The position numbers and the translations under genes are program-made. From Chelydra serpentina (taxonomy: Eukaryota > Chordata > Testudines > Chelydridae), in assembly GCA_037349315.1 (NCBI GenBank), contig JBAIAC010000006.1, forward strand, positions 12,807,501 through 12,871,500: 64,000 nucleotides of DNA, written 5' to 3'. The notes under the pieces are model-generated. The model was not told the DNA's origin and did not search any database. It was given only the letters and a program-made list of their open reading frames with translations. Below are positions 43,990-55,478 of this stretch, piece by piece. The stretch's first letter is position 1. Each line of letters begins with the position of its first letter.

Positions 43990-45089
43990 TATTCAATGCA
44001 AAAGTATACTAGATAAAAATGCAGTCATCAACTACTTATTCCTCTATGGCTAGGAAAGCTGAGATTCAGTTGCTCAACAACCTAATTTAGCTTTTTCAAA
44101 GCTTCAGTCATGGATTCTTATCTCCAGGCTCTGCTGTGGTCAAGGAAGGGTGAAGATCCAAAAGCAAACTGCACATATCTGGGCTACGGCATACAGGCTT
44201 TGTGACTGTTACAGAAGACTCCCATACTTCAGGACTTTTCACCTTCACTCATTGTGGAGATACATACGAATATAAAGACGACATTTTCAGATTTTTTTTC
44301 TGCCACATCTTTTATACATACATGAACTGGAACATATCTGTGAGTTTGCGTATGAGAGAAAATTACATGACATATCTATTTGACATGGCTTTTCCATAAT
44401 CAAACCAATGGACAGAAAAGGAAAATAAGAAAAAACAAACCCTTCTATTCCTGAAAATTAAGATACCTGAAAGAGCAGGGAGCATCTATGAGACATCATC
44501 CTATTTTGATTTGGATACATTTTAAATTTTTCAGATAACCTGTTGATGAACATGGAATAAACACCTCAATGGAATAGATGGACGGAGTTCATTTTAAATT
44601 CTACTAAGATGGATTCCTCATTTCTTATTTATTGCCATGGGAATAAGTTAACTTTCAGGTAATTTTAAAGTATAAAGATTAAAGGTATTTTGGGAGCCAT
44701 TTTGAGAATGTCCAATTATTAAGATCTTCTGGGAAGCAAGGAGTTCTAAAAGTACTAAAATTGCTAAGTGGGAAAAGAGTACACCATTGTTCTACAGGAC
44801 AATGAATAACTCCCCACTCACAGAAAAGCTAAGCTTCACTGGAACATGGGACTTGTGGACGACCAGAGCTCTCTCAGCGGATGGCTCAAAGAATGGAATT
44901 CATTGCTGAAGGAGATCAGAATAGCCATAAAGCCTTCAGGTCAAAATGCAAAATCCACTCCTTTAGACCTAGCATTCGCAAGACAACTATATCATTCACA
45001 GTAAAGATTCAAAACTTCATTTGAGAGGTAGCAAGAGATATGAGATTCAAAGACCCTAGTGTGCCTAATTTAGAATTGTTAATGGACTA
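43990..45089. other. no gene; spacer between two convergent family X copies
   Basis: AT-rich and unique-looking. The frame at 44202-44399 has no domain. Confidence 0.4.
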
Positions 45090-45344
45090 AGATGTTACCC
45101 ACACAATAAACATTAAAACAACATTATTAAGGTTGCAAAGTCAAGTACCCATATGTTAGGAGATGTCTTTGCAAACTTTATTTGTCCCCTTTGTGTGTAT
45201 GCATTATGATACAGTCTTTAATTACATGATCACACAGTTTCTATAGAAACCCTGCCTCATTCAGTGCATACTCAATGGAAAGCTATTCCATATTTTGTTT
45301 TTCCTCATCGTTTAATATGTGTATAGTAAATGAGGCATGGGGCC
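45090..45344 (-). repeat. family X, copy C, 3' part
   Basis: Complement matches the right block of copy B: 'cttgactttgcaaccttaataatgtt', 'cttta...catgatcaca', 'gaatgaggcaggg'. Cut at 45344 by a solo LTR and continued at 46157. Confidence 0.68.
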
Positions 45345-46156
45345 TGTCATGGATCCATAGGGTCTGGTCTATGTGCCAGTCAGTAATCAGTCCCTTGGGA
45401 GTGACCTCTTCAGTGTGCCAGGCCTCAAGGATCCACACAGTTCCACAGGGGCAGGCCCACAACCTCCAAGACTCTCAAATTGGGCTGTCAGGTCCCAGTG
45501 ATTCCTGTCTCCCCTGGGCTCCCTACAGTGAATCCAGCTAACCCAGACTCCTGTGGGAGACTTGTACTATACCCTTTCAGGGTGCCATGCTCTCAGCAAG
45601 TCTTTGCAGTGACACTAGGGTGCCTTTTCAAAGCAAGGCTACCATTTATTAGTCACCTGGCATACAGAATCTGAAAATCCTTAGCTTAGCATAGAGAAGC
45701 AAAGGTTAAGATAGAGTTCAGACTGGCCAACACCAAGCCAGGACTCCCTGGAGAAGCCATCTTGGCACGCTTTCTGTCTCTGGGCCTTTGCCTTTAGTTA
45801 CAGGTGTGCACCCATGTCTCTAAGAGTTCAGTTCTTAATATAGCTGACACCTCCTCTTTGTTCTCTGGGCCAGCCATGCTGTGTTCATGTGTTCAGCTGC
45901 CTCTGCAGCTAGGCGTTAATTTTTGGTCATTGGGATTCCCATTGTCTCTGTAGGGTCTCCTATTCATTCAACCATCCAATGGTTGATTCCAGCCAGACAG
46001 TCCCACTGGCTCTATGTCTCAAATACCTAGCCTGATCTCCAATGCCTTAGAGAGAAAATCAGTTCTTACCTCCCAGTGGGGAGTGGTTCCAAGGTGATAA
46101 GCACAGAGTCATACAGCTAGCTTATAAAATTACAGGAAATCCACACATTCATCACA
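45345..46156 (-). mobile_element. solo LTR inserted in family X copy C
   Basis: An 812-bp block with TGTCAT at the plus-strand left end and ATCACA at the right, giving TG...CA ends with imperfect inverted repeats. AATAAA on the minus strand (complement of 45645-45650) sets the likely direction. The flanks GGGCC (45340-45344) and GAGTC (46157-46161) match at 3 of 5 positions, compatible with a decayed 5-bp duplication. Pieces of family X continue on each side, which fixes the boundaries independently. Confidence 0.7.
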
Positions 46157-46368
46157 GAGTCACCCAACTCTAACCCTGCTCTGAAGACAGGATTATTAAT
46201 TTCCTCATTGGCTTTTTTTAGCTGCTCATAATTATAGTATCTGAACCCAAATGGTTAAAGTTTCAGTCCCAACAGTTCAAGTTTGGCAAAGTTGTAAGCA
46301 ACTGAAAACAACGTTTTATAATGGGAAATGTCAAACAACCTTAATACTAGGTGGTGCTACTAGCCCTG
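46157..46368 (-). repeat. family X, copy C, 5' part
   Basis: Complement reads '...cacttcccattataaaa...gttttcagttgcttacaactttgccaaacttgaac', matching the left blocks of copies A (17635-17700) and B (42592-42650). Confidence 0.68.
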
Positions 46369-47689
46369 CCTATAATTAATGCTGATGAGCCCTTTCTGAT
46401 GACCTAGATAGACAGACACCTCTCATTGCTATAGTTCTACTCGTAAGTCCCCCCAGCCTTCATGCAGGCCCAAGCCCTTGTAGACTTGTCTGTTCATATT
46501 ACTGTGTGTGTATGTCTGAGGCCAGAGTTCAATTTCTAACGAGGTTGAAAAATAACAGAAAAACATTTTATACTAACTTTAGAAAATTCAGAGTCAGCGT
46601 TCCCTCACTCATGTCAAAACCTGTGTAAACAGGGGTATATTTTACCCTATGGTACCCTTCCTAATGTTTTTTTCCAGGAGAGGAATTATCTTTTTCGTCA
46701 CTTGTGGTAGAAAAGATTATTCCGAAAAAAGCACAGTAAGTAAGTTCGGTATGACACAAGGAAGTGGGTATTGTCGTCTGCTAACTGGCTAACTAGCCTT
46801 TGAAATTAGAAGAACCCCTGCTGCTCACCACACCACCATGGTCAGTTTTCTAAGCAGTAATGTCTTCTTCCAAATGCCTTTTGTGAACCGCTATAATAAT
46901 GTGCTATCTTCCTAGCCTTAAAGGTTTTTCCCCCCATTGTCTAGGATTTTATCGGAAGAGGACCAGGGAGGAGAGCCTGCCAAAAGTCAGTTGTGAAAGT
47001 TTTAAGTATCAGATTACTGTGGTGCAGCACGGATGACAGTCCAACACAACTTCAGGCTGAGCAAGACAAATGCATTTAACCCTGTCGATTTGATACAGGT
47101 TATCTGATTACCCCGGGCCCTATTTTCCTGTTCCATATCTCTCTTATCAACAATAATGGGAGTTACATGCATCTGTACCCAGAATAGAGTGGATCCTACA
47201 GCAAGGTGAATTTTTCTCTCTCTGTAATCTTTTTCTATCACTATTATGGTACAGTACATGATTAAAAAAATCATTCCTAGTTTTGCATTATCTATTACAC
47301 AGTACAAAAAGAGGTGACAGACACCACAACTGTAATGTGTGAGTCTTCTCATAGCACGCTTTGTCCTTGTTGGTACCTTCCCTTGTACAGAAAGAAAGGT
47401 TTATGTTCAGGCTTATTATAGTGGTGGAATGGAAAGTAAGTAATTATACCAATTATGACGGTCAAGTCAGCAACTTTGCAGGTCCATTAGACACTTTGCT
47501 TTTGAGGACTTTATGAGTCAGCCCTAAAAATTTACTCCAAGATGATCTTCAACCTGAAAAAGGCAGCTGGAAGTTTTTAAACATGAAATTCATTAGAAAC
47601 GGCTCTAGGTCAGAAATGTATATCTGAAACTCCATGACCTCAGATAAAATGTTAACCTGAGCTATCTAGCTCTTTATATTGCACTCATA
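46369..47689. other. no gene seen
   Basis: The antisense 112-codon frame 47014-47352 lacks a domain, and no repeat is recognised. Confidence 0.4.
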
Positions 47690-47890
47690 CCTATATTATC
47701 CTTACACCGCCCCCAGACAGTAGAGAAGTATAATTAACCCTATTTTACAGATAAGAAACTGAGACCCAGAGAAATTAAAATCAATTTTCCTTAGTCAGAT
47801 ATGGAGACTGTGGCAGAGTCAGAAAATCCTCCCATATATCCTGAGTGCCAATCCAGTGCCTTGCTCACAACGCCATCTATCCTGTTAGAT
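47690..47890 (-). repeat. CORE-SINE
   Basis: Antisense order 'accctattttacagataagaaactgag', 'gtggcagagtcag', 'tcctgagtgccaatccagtgcc'. Diverged. Confidence 0.62.
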
Positions 47891-48244
47891 CAGAGTCACA
47901 CGTGTTTTTGGTTTCCCAAACCTGACTTTATGTTAAACCCCCTGACTTCAGTGGGGTTGCACTGGTATTAGTGAGAGCAGAATTTGTCCCAATGTAATTT
48001 GCCTACAAAAGTGTCTACAAGACTAATATTTGTAAAGAAATTGGAAATGACCAAGATGTGGCAATTCACAGATCAGCTCCTGTTGCTCTCTATTCATTTT
48101 CTTTCAGGTGGGCTACTTACTAAATCAGGAGGGCTCATGATCAGCCATTTGTCAACTGTATCGATACTGGGACTATAACTTGGAAGTAAGAAATTAGATG
48201 CCTGATTTATATTGCTAACAGCCAATCATAGATGTTCAGTATAG
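47891..48244. other. no gene; ancient motif at about 47938-47990
   Basis: 'ccctgacttcagtggggttgcactgg' is a copy of the dispersed motif. Nothing else is seen. Confidence 0.4.
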
Positions 48245-49016
48245 ACGCGTGCATGCAACGCATGCAGCCTCCTTGTGGCTGGGTGTGATGTAGCAGCTCA
48301 TTTGTCACTTAGCACCCCCAGCTGACCACCGTTTTGGCCATGCGGTGAAAGACTCGTCACTGGGGACAGATCACCTCCCGGAGTATCAGTGTCCCACACG
48401 TCACTTGTCATCAATCTGCCCTCTTTTGCCCTTACATGGCTCCTCTTGCATTCCACTCTTCTGTCCGAGCCGTGGGCCCAGGGTTACTCCTGGGAGTCTC
48501 ACAGCCAAACTCGAAAGCAAAATGAAACACACCACAAGCAACTTTTGCCCCTTCCCCCAGCTTGAATTGTTTAATCCCTCCCGGGTCCTCCCCAGCTCTC
48601 TGCAGAATGCTGACTCTAAGGGGTCAAGTCCCCAAGTCTTGCTCCTCGCCTGGATCGTCAAATTCAGACTACCCTCAAGGCCTTCTCCTGATGGGTTGCC
48701 TTCTTTCTGGCCCCCTTCAGGAGTCTCTTTCGTCCCTGCTACTCTTTCCCATCAAGGTCAGTGTGTCAGTTCCCTCCTGAAGCTCCTCTGCTATCCTGAG
48801 AAGGACTACTGAGTTCTTCTCTCTCCCTGCAGCCCCCTTCTAATCTGGGCTTCTTTTCTTTCTAGTCTCCACTCTGCTCCTTCCCCAGCTGGGCTGAATC
48901 ATTAATTAAACCTGGCCCACCCTCCTGGGCAGTCAGGTAACATAACTGGCCTCGCAGGCACACGTTAACCCTTTCACTGCCGGTGTGGGGGCATACACCT
49001 CACTACACGCAGATAG
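48245..49016. mobile_element. LTR-like block
   Basis: Pyrimidine-rich body on this strand, ending ...CACCTCACTACA (49005-49016); read on the minus strand this starts TGTAGTGAGGTGTATGCC, a plausible LTR start. The other end near 48245-48290 is unclear. The 155-codon frame at 48345-48812 shows no domain and lies wholly inside, so it is probably chance. Minus orientation is likely but unproved. Confidence 0.45.
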
Positions 49017-49164
49017 CATGGTTAGGAGCTTTATGAGAATCGCATTATAAATGCAAGTGATGGTGCTCTGTGTGGTTAGAGCAGGAGGGGCTGAGTTCTC
49101 TTGGCCCATTGTGAAATTTGGACCGGCCACAGCATGCAGCATACTGAGCAAATAGGAACCATCT

Positions 49165-49231
49165 ATGACTGTTAGGGCTAAGGACAATAAGGATTTTTTA
49201 AAATGTAAATTAGGAACAAAAGAAATCCTAG
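49165..49231 (+). mobile_element. CR1 LINE, left part of a copy split by a hAT-like element
   Basis: 'aaggacaataaggattttttaaaatgtaaattaggaac' corresponds to the segment between endonuclease and reverse transcriptase of CR1. It ends at AATCCTAG, which is repeated at 49595. Confidence 0.7.
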
Positions 49232-49594
49232 CAGTGGAGCTGGAACACTTTTTAGAATGGTGGTGCTGCCCCCCCTCATGCCTGTCTGCACCTTCCTCCC
49301 TCCCCCCCCCCCCCCACTGTCCCCTAGAGCTGAGGCCAGGAGCAGGGTGGTGGCACCGGGATGGGGGAGATGAGGACAGGGGTAAAAGGGCTGAGGCTGG
49401 GGCTACAGCTGGGGGCGGCTGCAGAGCCCCGGGTGTGGGGCCAGGAGAGGAGCTGGCAGCCGGGGCCCTGGGTGGGGGGCTGGGAGCGAAGCCCTGAGTG
49501 GGGGGGACCCCAGGCATGGGGCCAGGAGCTGGGACCCTGGGTAAAACCTGGGGGTGCTGCAGCACCCCACATACCCCTCGTTCCCGTGCCTATG
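49232..49594. mobile_element. GC-rich hAT-like element inside a CR1, perfect 8-bp target duplication
   Basis: A 363-bp element flanked by the exact duplication AATCCTAG (49224-49231 and 49595-49602), which also rejoins the CR1 sequence when one copy is removed. Ends CAGTGGAGCTGGAAC and CATAGGCACGGGAAC (10 of 15). The inside holds a run of 14 Cs (49302-49315) and G-rich repeats. Frames crossing it (48933-49565 antisense, 49165-49497, 49361-49744) are GC artefacts. Confidence 0.85.
49302..49315 (+). repeat. C14 homopolymer
   Basis: Fourteen Cs in a row inside the GC-rich element; a likely site of length error and G-quadruplex potential on the minus strand. Confidence 0.9.
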
Positions 49595-50560
49595 AATCCT
49601 AGCAATGGTATAGGCCCATTACTCAATGGAGATGGTAAAGTTGTTAATACTGATGCAGAAAAGGCAGATGTGTTCAGTAAATATTTCTGTTCTATATTTG
49701 GACAGACACAGGATGATATACTACTCTCATATGAAGATGGTTAAGTACTTTTCAATCCATTAGTAACTAAGGAGGATGTTAGACCACATCTACTAGGGAT
49801 AAACTTTTTAAAATCAGCATGGCAGGACAACTTGTACCTAAGAGTCTTTAAAGAGTTGGCTGAGAAGATCTCTGGCCCATTTCATGATAATTTTAAATAA
49901 ATGTTGGAATATCAGGGAAATTCCTGAGTACTGAAACAATGCTAATGTAGTGTCAATATTCAAAAAGGATTAATGGGATAACCTGAGTAACTATAGGCTG
50001 GTTAGCCTATTATCAATCCTAAGCAAAATATTGGAAAGGCTGATACAAAATTCAACTGATAAAGAATTAAAGGATGGGGATATAATTAATACCAGTTAGC
50101 ATGGTTTCATGGAATATTGGTCTTGTCAAACAAACCTCATATCATTCTTTGAGAGATTATAAATGTTGTTGATAACAGTAACTGCATAGATAGGGACTTG
50201 TAAGGCTTTTGACTTAGTACTGCACAAAATTCTGATTAAAAAATTAGCACTATACAATATCAATAGACTACCCATTAAATGGATTAAGAATTGGCTAACT
50301 GACAGATATCAAAAAAGTAGTTGTCAATGGGGAATCATCATCAAATGGGGGTGTTTTAGTTGGGTTCTGTGGGGATTGGTCGTGGGCTTGCACGATTCCA
50401 CATTTTCATCAGTGATCTGTAGGTAGATATAAAATTCATACGATAAAATTTGCAGATGACACTAAGATCAGTGGAGTGGTAAATAATTATGAGAACAGAA
50501 TAGTCATACTGAGAGATCTGGCTCTCTTAGCAACATGGGCTCATTCAAAGAAAATGCATT
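49595..50560 (+). mobile_element. CR1 LINE, reverse transcriptase region of the split copy
   Basis: Runs from the N-terminal side of the reverse transcriptase through FADD (50449-50460, both aspartates kept) to shortly after it. Stops and frameshifts occur throughout (first stop near 49742), so it is inactive. It lacks a 3' end. Confidence 0.85.
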
Positions 50561-50569
50561 TGATCCATT

Positions 50570-51010
50570 CCCTGATTTAAAAGTGAACAGTAAAGTCAAC
50601 ATATTTTAATTTGTGGAGACTTTATGGTGTCTTTATAATGAAATCAACACCATTTCCTCCTCTCCGTCCTTCTGAACAACTATATTGGCATTTTCAATTC
50701 CAGTGAAAGGAGAATGACAGGCCTGTGTTTATCCCTACGTGTCTGGCCTGCATCATTGACGTGACATCATTGTTCATGCAGTATTCCAATATAATTGAGC
50801 AGGTCAGTGGTTATTCCAAGCTTCACCCATTCCTGAATTCCATCCTTAACCCTCCAAAATGAGTCTTTTATAGTTAAATGAGTCACTTATTAGGTAAAAT
50901 AAACATGAAAATAATGTCAAATTAAAATAAAACAAAGTAGTGTGGAGTTAAATTCAGACTGACACTGAGCAAACAGTCTGGTTGGTATCATTATACCCTT
51001 TTGGAAACAA
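50570..51010. other. unique AT-rich stretch, possible conserved noncoding element
   Basis: No repeat wording, no long frame, and dense short binding-site-like words, including a CRE/AP-1-like TGACGTGACATCA at 50757-50769. Placed straight after a dead CR1. The idea rests on appearance only. Confidence 0.25.
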
Positions 51011-52889
51011 GCACAGATATTGGAATATGGCTCCAATTAGTTTCAACTGGGAGGAACCTTAATGTTACAGACTCACTGAAGCTTAAACCTCATGGAGCTG
51101 AAAGCCTTAATTTGGGCCTGAAGGGGGAACCTTCTGCATATCACCACTTATAGGAACATAAGACACCTACAATATGGGTGCTGAGGCAAAAGATGATACA
51201 GGAACAGGATTTGCTTGTCAAGCGCTTTGAGATCCCTTCGTGAAAGTTGCCCTCTAAGAGCTAAGATGAATAGATCTGGACTAACATGAAAGCTTGAAGA
51301 TGAAGCCAAACCCAAGCCAAGGTTTGCCAAGTCCAAGTTCTGAGCTTTGGACTTGGAGCCAGAGAATAGGCTGAGCAATTGAAGCTGTCTCTACAAGGAA
51401 GAAAAAGAAAATATAGAAAGCAATGTATGAGGCCTCTGTGAATGCTGGAGGGCAACACCAGAATTTTCTCTGTGGCCTGTCCTCATTCATGGACACAGCG
51501 AGTGCTCGAGCCAGATGCTCAGCTTGAGGCGGTTTAATCTTTCATTGGCTTTCCTGCTTCAACCATACATCCCATTTCTTATGCAGTTATGAGGTGTGCC
51601 ATAAAGTGGTCGGAAACTGAGAGCGAGATGCAAAGCGCTGTAAGCGCTGCAAAGAGCGACTTCCCACTGAGCACAGCTCCTGCTGGCTAGGCCAGAAGGA
51701 AGCGACCTCCCCCTTTGACTCACTTAGTAGCCTTTTGCCTTTCAAATACAAGAGTCCTCACCCAAGTGTCAGCTGCGGTATCATGCAAGGGAAACTCAAT
51801 GGCACACACAGGGAACCCAGCCACTGGAATGAGAACTGGGCAATTCCACTCCAGCATCTGTCATCAAGCACAGCTACTGGTCATTCCTCCCATGCACAGC
51901 TCCTGGAAGATGTGGAAGGCATTCTTTCCTCCTAAGGCAAGCTTAGAAGAGCTCGGTCAGGATGAGGCACCTCTTTGCCTCACTTGACAGAGCTGCTGTC
52001 TTTACAGCACAGAGTTGGCACTGCAACAAAACGCATGATATATGTACAGTACTGGATACCTCTCTTCCAGTAGCTGGCCACCTGTTGGCAGGCACAACCA
52101 GCCATTCAGAGCACTGGCGATGCTCACCAGCCCTGTAACAAATGGTGGCATTATAATATTCTGACCGAGCAGAACCCACCACCAGCCATCTCAGCAATTA
52201 AATATGATCAGTGAACCGCAAACAACAGATCATAGATCAGACTCGCTCGGTCCTTGATTTTGCATGCAGTGAGCGTCAACAAGGCTGCATGGATTTTATT
52301 TAAAAGACGTGGCTCTTTGTTTACTTTGTTGGGAAAATATAGACATGAAATACTTTTTCCCATCAAAACCCTGAACAACACAAAATGGGTCATATTGTAC
52401 CCTCTGTGACACCCATGTTACTCCCCTGAAATAAGTAGATTTACACTGGTGTGTAACAGAAGACAGATTTCAGCCCTTTAGCCGCTACACCTTAATCTTC
52501 CAACCACATAAGGGGATTAGACATACAACTTAAAATGCCTTTCAGCCAGTGACAATCAAACACATATTTTTAATTATCAAAATGTTGACTTAGAAAATTG
52601 GGCAGCAGCTATTTCTTTAAAATCAAAGCTGATATTTCCATCTCTGCCAAATGAGAGTGATCCAATCAAAACTTGGCACAATCAAGTGGTACAAATATTT
52701 CCAGGCATTCATTACATTCATTAAACAATCCTTCATCCAAAAGGCCTATATAACATCAGTCCTCTCCTCAAGGTAATGTTAACAAAATAGGTATGAAAAA
52801 AAGAAAAACCAAGACCTTCTGAATAAAAATTGTGGAACTCCTGAACAAGGCATTTGTTACTTCCATTGCTCAGTTGCTTCTCTAATGTT
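51011..52889. other. no gene seen
   Basis: 51205-51250 has a CORE-SINE-like 'aagcgctttgagatccc'. 51630-51720 has short 'gcgctgtaagcgctgcaaagagcg' repetition. Overlapping antisense frames (51148-51496, 51943-52197) have no domain. Confidence 0.4.
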
Positions 52890-53000
52890 TTATCCCAGTC
52901 CCCTATCTATTTAAATGGAAAGCTCTCTGGGTAGGGTCCTTGCCTTCATTTCTTTTCTACAAAGCACTTAGCACATTGTTGGCTTGTTGCAGGGCTCCCT
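52890..53000 (+). repeat. L2-type tail
   Basis: 'aaatggaaagctctctgggtagggtcc' and 'ctacaaagcacttagcacattg' match the tail order of the other L2-type ends. Confidence 0.5.
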
Positions 53001-53275
53001 TCCCAGTCTCTTATATCCAGCCCCATCTTCCCAGCATTCCTTGCTGTGAAGGCCTAGGGTTACATATTACAAAAGTTCTGCTGGCTAAAGACAGGGAAGC
53101 CTTGATCCACCCCATACTTCAAAGAATCATTCTTTCACCCTGAACAGTGCCAGCAGCCCAGGTCTTCTCCAAAATCACAAACTGCCACCATGGGACCACG
53201 CGGTCTTTCTCAACAGTCATCACCTTTGTCCTACAGGTCTGTCATGAAGGTGAAACCCTGGAATGGAGCACTGTT

Positions 53276-53548
53276 ATGAGTATGTCTACACTCACTGCAA
53301 CTGGGAGCAAGCCTCCCAGTATGGTTCGACAGACTAGTGTTAGTGGGACTCACGCTAACACACTAAAACAGCTGTGTAGATTATGTGACTTGGGCTGGAG
53401 CTTGGGCTCTCAAGCCTGGGGTTGGGTGGGCTTGAGAGGTCATGCTCCAGCCCGAGTTGCAACATCAAAGCAATGTCAACACAACTAGTTTTAGCACACT
53501 AGTGACCTGGGCTGGGAGGCGGGTTCCCAGGTGCAGCACAGACATACC
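53276..53548. mobile_element. foldback MITE, copy 2
   Basis: Left end GTATGTCTACACTCACTGCAACTGGG and right end, read inward, GGTATGTCTGTGCTGCACCTGGG. TTA follows at 53549-53551. Inner arms 'tggagcttgggctctcaagcc' and 'gggcttgagaggtcatgctcca' are inverted. Relative of 30128-30436. Confidence 0.68.
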
Positions 53549-53551
53549 TTA

Positions 53552-54764
53552 TAGCCCTGATGTTTTTCCTCCTGAGTCTTAAAGTACCAGTATTCCTCAT
53601 TATATGGTGCTATACTAAGAATAGATCATAAAAAACACCATAACCATTACTGCTCCATTGAAATATTTCTGCTTTTAATAAGGCATTGGAAAATGTATCA
53701 ATGAAAGTAATGGTCATTTATTTGATAAAATAGGGCAATGAGAAGCAGGAAGACAAATGATCATCAATCTATTCCTCCCTGACATGTCATAGTTCAACCT
53801 TGGAGCAGTCAAACAACCATGAAAAAACATTTTTACCTAGGGAATAGCTGTCTCACTCATTGATACAAACCCATGGGCACTTATAATATTAAAACATATT
53901 TTAGTGGATGTTTGTGCATTGATATTTTATTTACTTTATAGCAGGCTGCTGTTACGCCAAGAGCGGGAGATAGTTGGAGTGAACTACTAAATCCCAGAAC
54001 TCTTGATGCTGCTGTCCAGATCTAGAACATTAAATCCCGATCTGTCCTTTGGGTTCAGTTGGATCCAAGCAGCTCCTCAAAACCTAGAAGAATCCAGTTT
54101 CTGCTTTAGGGTTGAGAAGCAGAAATTAGGCACCACTCTAGCCCAGCCATGCCTCTCTCAGATGTTCTCCTTCCTCTTTCACCATTGCTGTCTTCTAGAA
54201 CAGGGACCTATAGGGCTGCCCCCATTCTTCAACTTTTCATGGGGATATCAACTGGTTTCTCCCTGCCTGAGTAGCTGCCAGCTCAGCCTACCACTTGCTT
54301 CTCAACCCCTTCCCCATCCCCTCAAACACACAGTACAGAGGGAAGAGGCACAGTCTATTCTCCACTATCAATGCTGCCCTATGGAACTACAAACCCCAGA
54401 AGCCCTTTCTGTGCTTTCCTTAAACACTTCTATGAAAACTATTACGGTCGAGGAACTGCTGAGGGCACCCAGCACTGCTGGCGCACAGGAATGTGTAATA
54501 TTGTTCATAAATAGACGCTTCAGTGAAGTTGTAGTCATGCATGGCAGTTAGCTTCCAGAGTCCAACTCTCAGCGCCTCTCAGGATGCCCTTTGAACCCTG
54601 CAGGATTGAACCCAAACATCATAAATGTTTAGTAAATGGTTAAATACCAGGTGAAAGAATATGTTGGCTGTCCCTCCAGTGCCGCCATTTCACTATGGAA
54701 CACTGCATGCAGCCGAGGTGTCAGCTGCCCATGACAAAATGAAACAGGAAAATCCAAAGGGCTT
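53552..54764. other. no gene; one 182-codon frame judged chance
   Basis: The frame at 54003-54551 is the longest in the window not explained by a repeat. Its product is rich in L, S, P and C with no domain, repeat, signal peptide or spliced partner that I recognise, and the region has no obvious promoter. I leave it uncalled. Confidence 0.4.
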
Positions 54765-54870
54765 GGCAAACTGGAGGGAATTTAGAGAGAAGCAGCAAAA
54801 ATGATTAAGGACCCGAAGGGACTGATTTACTCGAAATGATTAGAAGCACTAAATATGGTGTGTAGTAGCT
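54765..54870 (+). mobile_element. old CR1 scrap
   Basis: 'aaactggagggaatttagagagaagcagcaaaaatgattaa' is the CR1 LERVQ..ATKMIK region, heavily decayed. Confidence 0.6.
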
Positions 54871-54923
54871 GATTGGGAAGACTGTGGTCTGGATTCCAAC
54901 AAACTGGTACGTATGTAAATAAA

Positions 54924-55290
54924 TCATAGAATCATAGAATATCGGGGTTGGAAGGGACCTTAGGAGGTCATCTAGTCCAACCCCCTGCTCAAAGCAGGAT
55001 CAATCCCCAACTAAATCATCCCAGCCAGGGCTTTGTCAAGCCTGACCTTAAAAACCTCTAAGGAAGGAGATTCCACCACCTCCCTAGGTAACCCATTCCA
55101 GTGCTTCACCACCCTCCTAGTAAAAAAGTTTTTTCTAATAACCAACCTAAACCTCCCCCACTGCAACTTGAGACCATTGCTCCTTGTTCTGTCATCTTCC
55201 ACCACTGAGAACAGTCTAGATCCATCCTCTTTGGAACCCCCTTTCAGATAGTTGAAAGCAGCTATCTAATCCCCCCTCATTCTTAAACTA
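54924..55290 (-). mobile_element. CR1 3' end, young copy
   Basis: Antisense end of CR1 with the TCATAGAAT repeat terminus (54925-54942), the 3' untranslated tail and about 85 codons of ORF2 ending [26 protein letters not shown]. Nearly identical to 8540-9393 over the shared part, though one in-frame change is seen upstream. Recent insertion. Confidence 0.9.
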
Positions 55291-55478
55291 ATTAACACAT
55301 GGGAAATGGATGGTGACTTTTTCTCCATTTCTCAGCTGCTGGCTCATGCTGTTCTGTGTTAATATCAGTGAAATTTCTGAGTCTAAACATTTTTTTCAGC
55401 TTCATCTTTTATGCACAGGATTTCTCGTCTTATTAATTATTTGTTAAGTGCTAACTGTGTATTAAGCACTGTACAACA

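Noticed and set aside
48345..48812. 155-codon plus-strand frame
   Set aside because: Lies within an LTR-like block and shows no known domain; pyrimidine-rich DNA has few stops in this frame.
48933..49565. 210-codon antisense frame rich in proline, alanine and serine
   Set aside because: Runs across the boundaries of an LTR-like block, a CR1 and a GC-rich hAT-like element, so it cannot be one gene.
54003..54551. 182-codon plus-strand frame
   Set aside because: The longest frame not explained by a repeat, but no domain, composition signal or splice context supports it.
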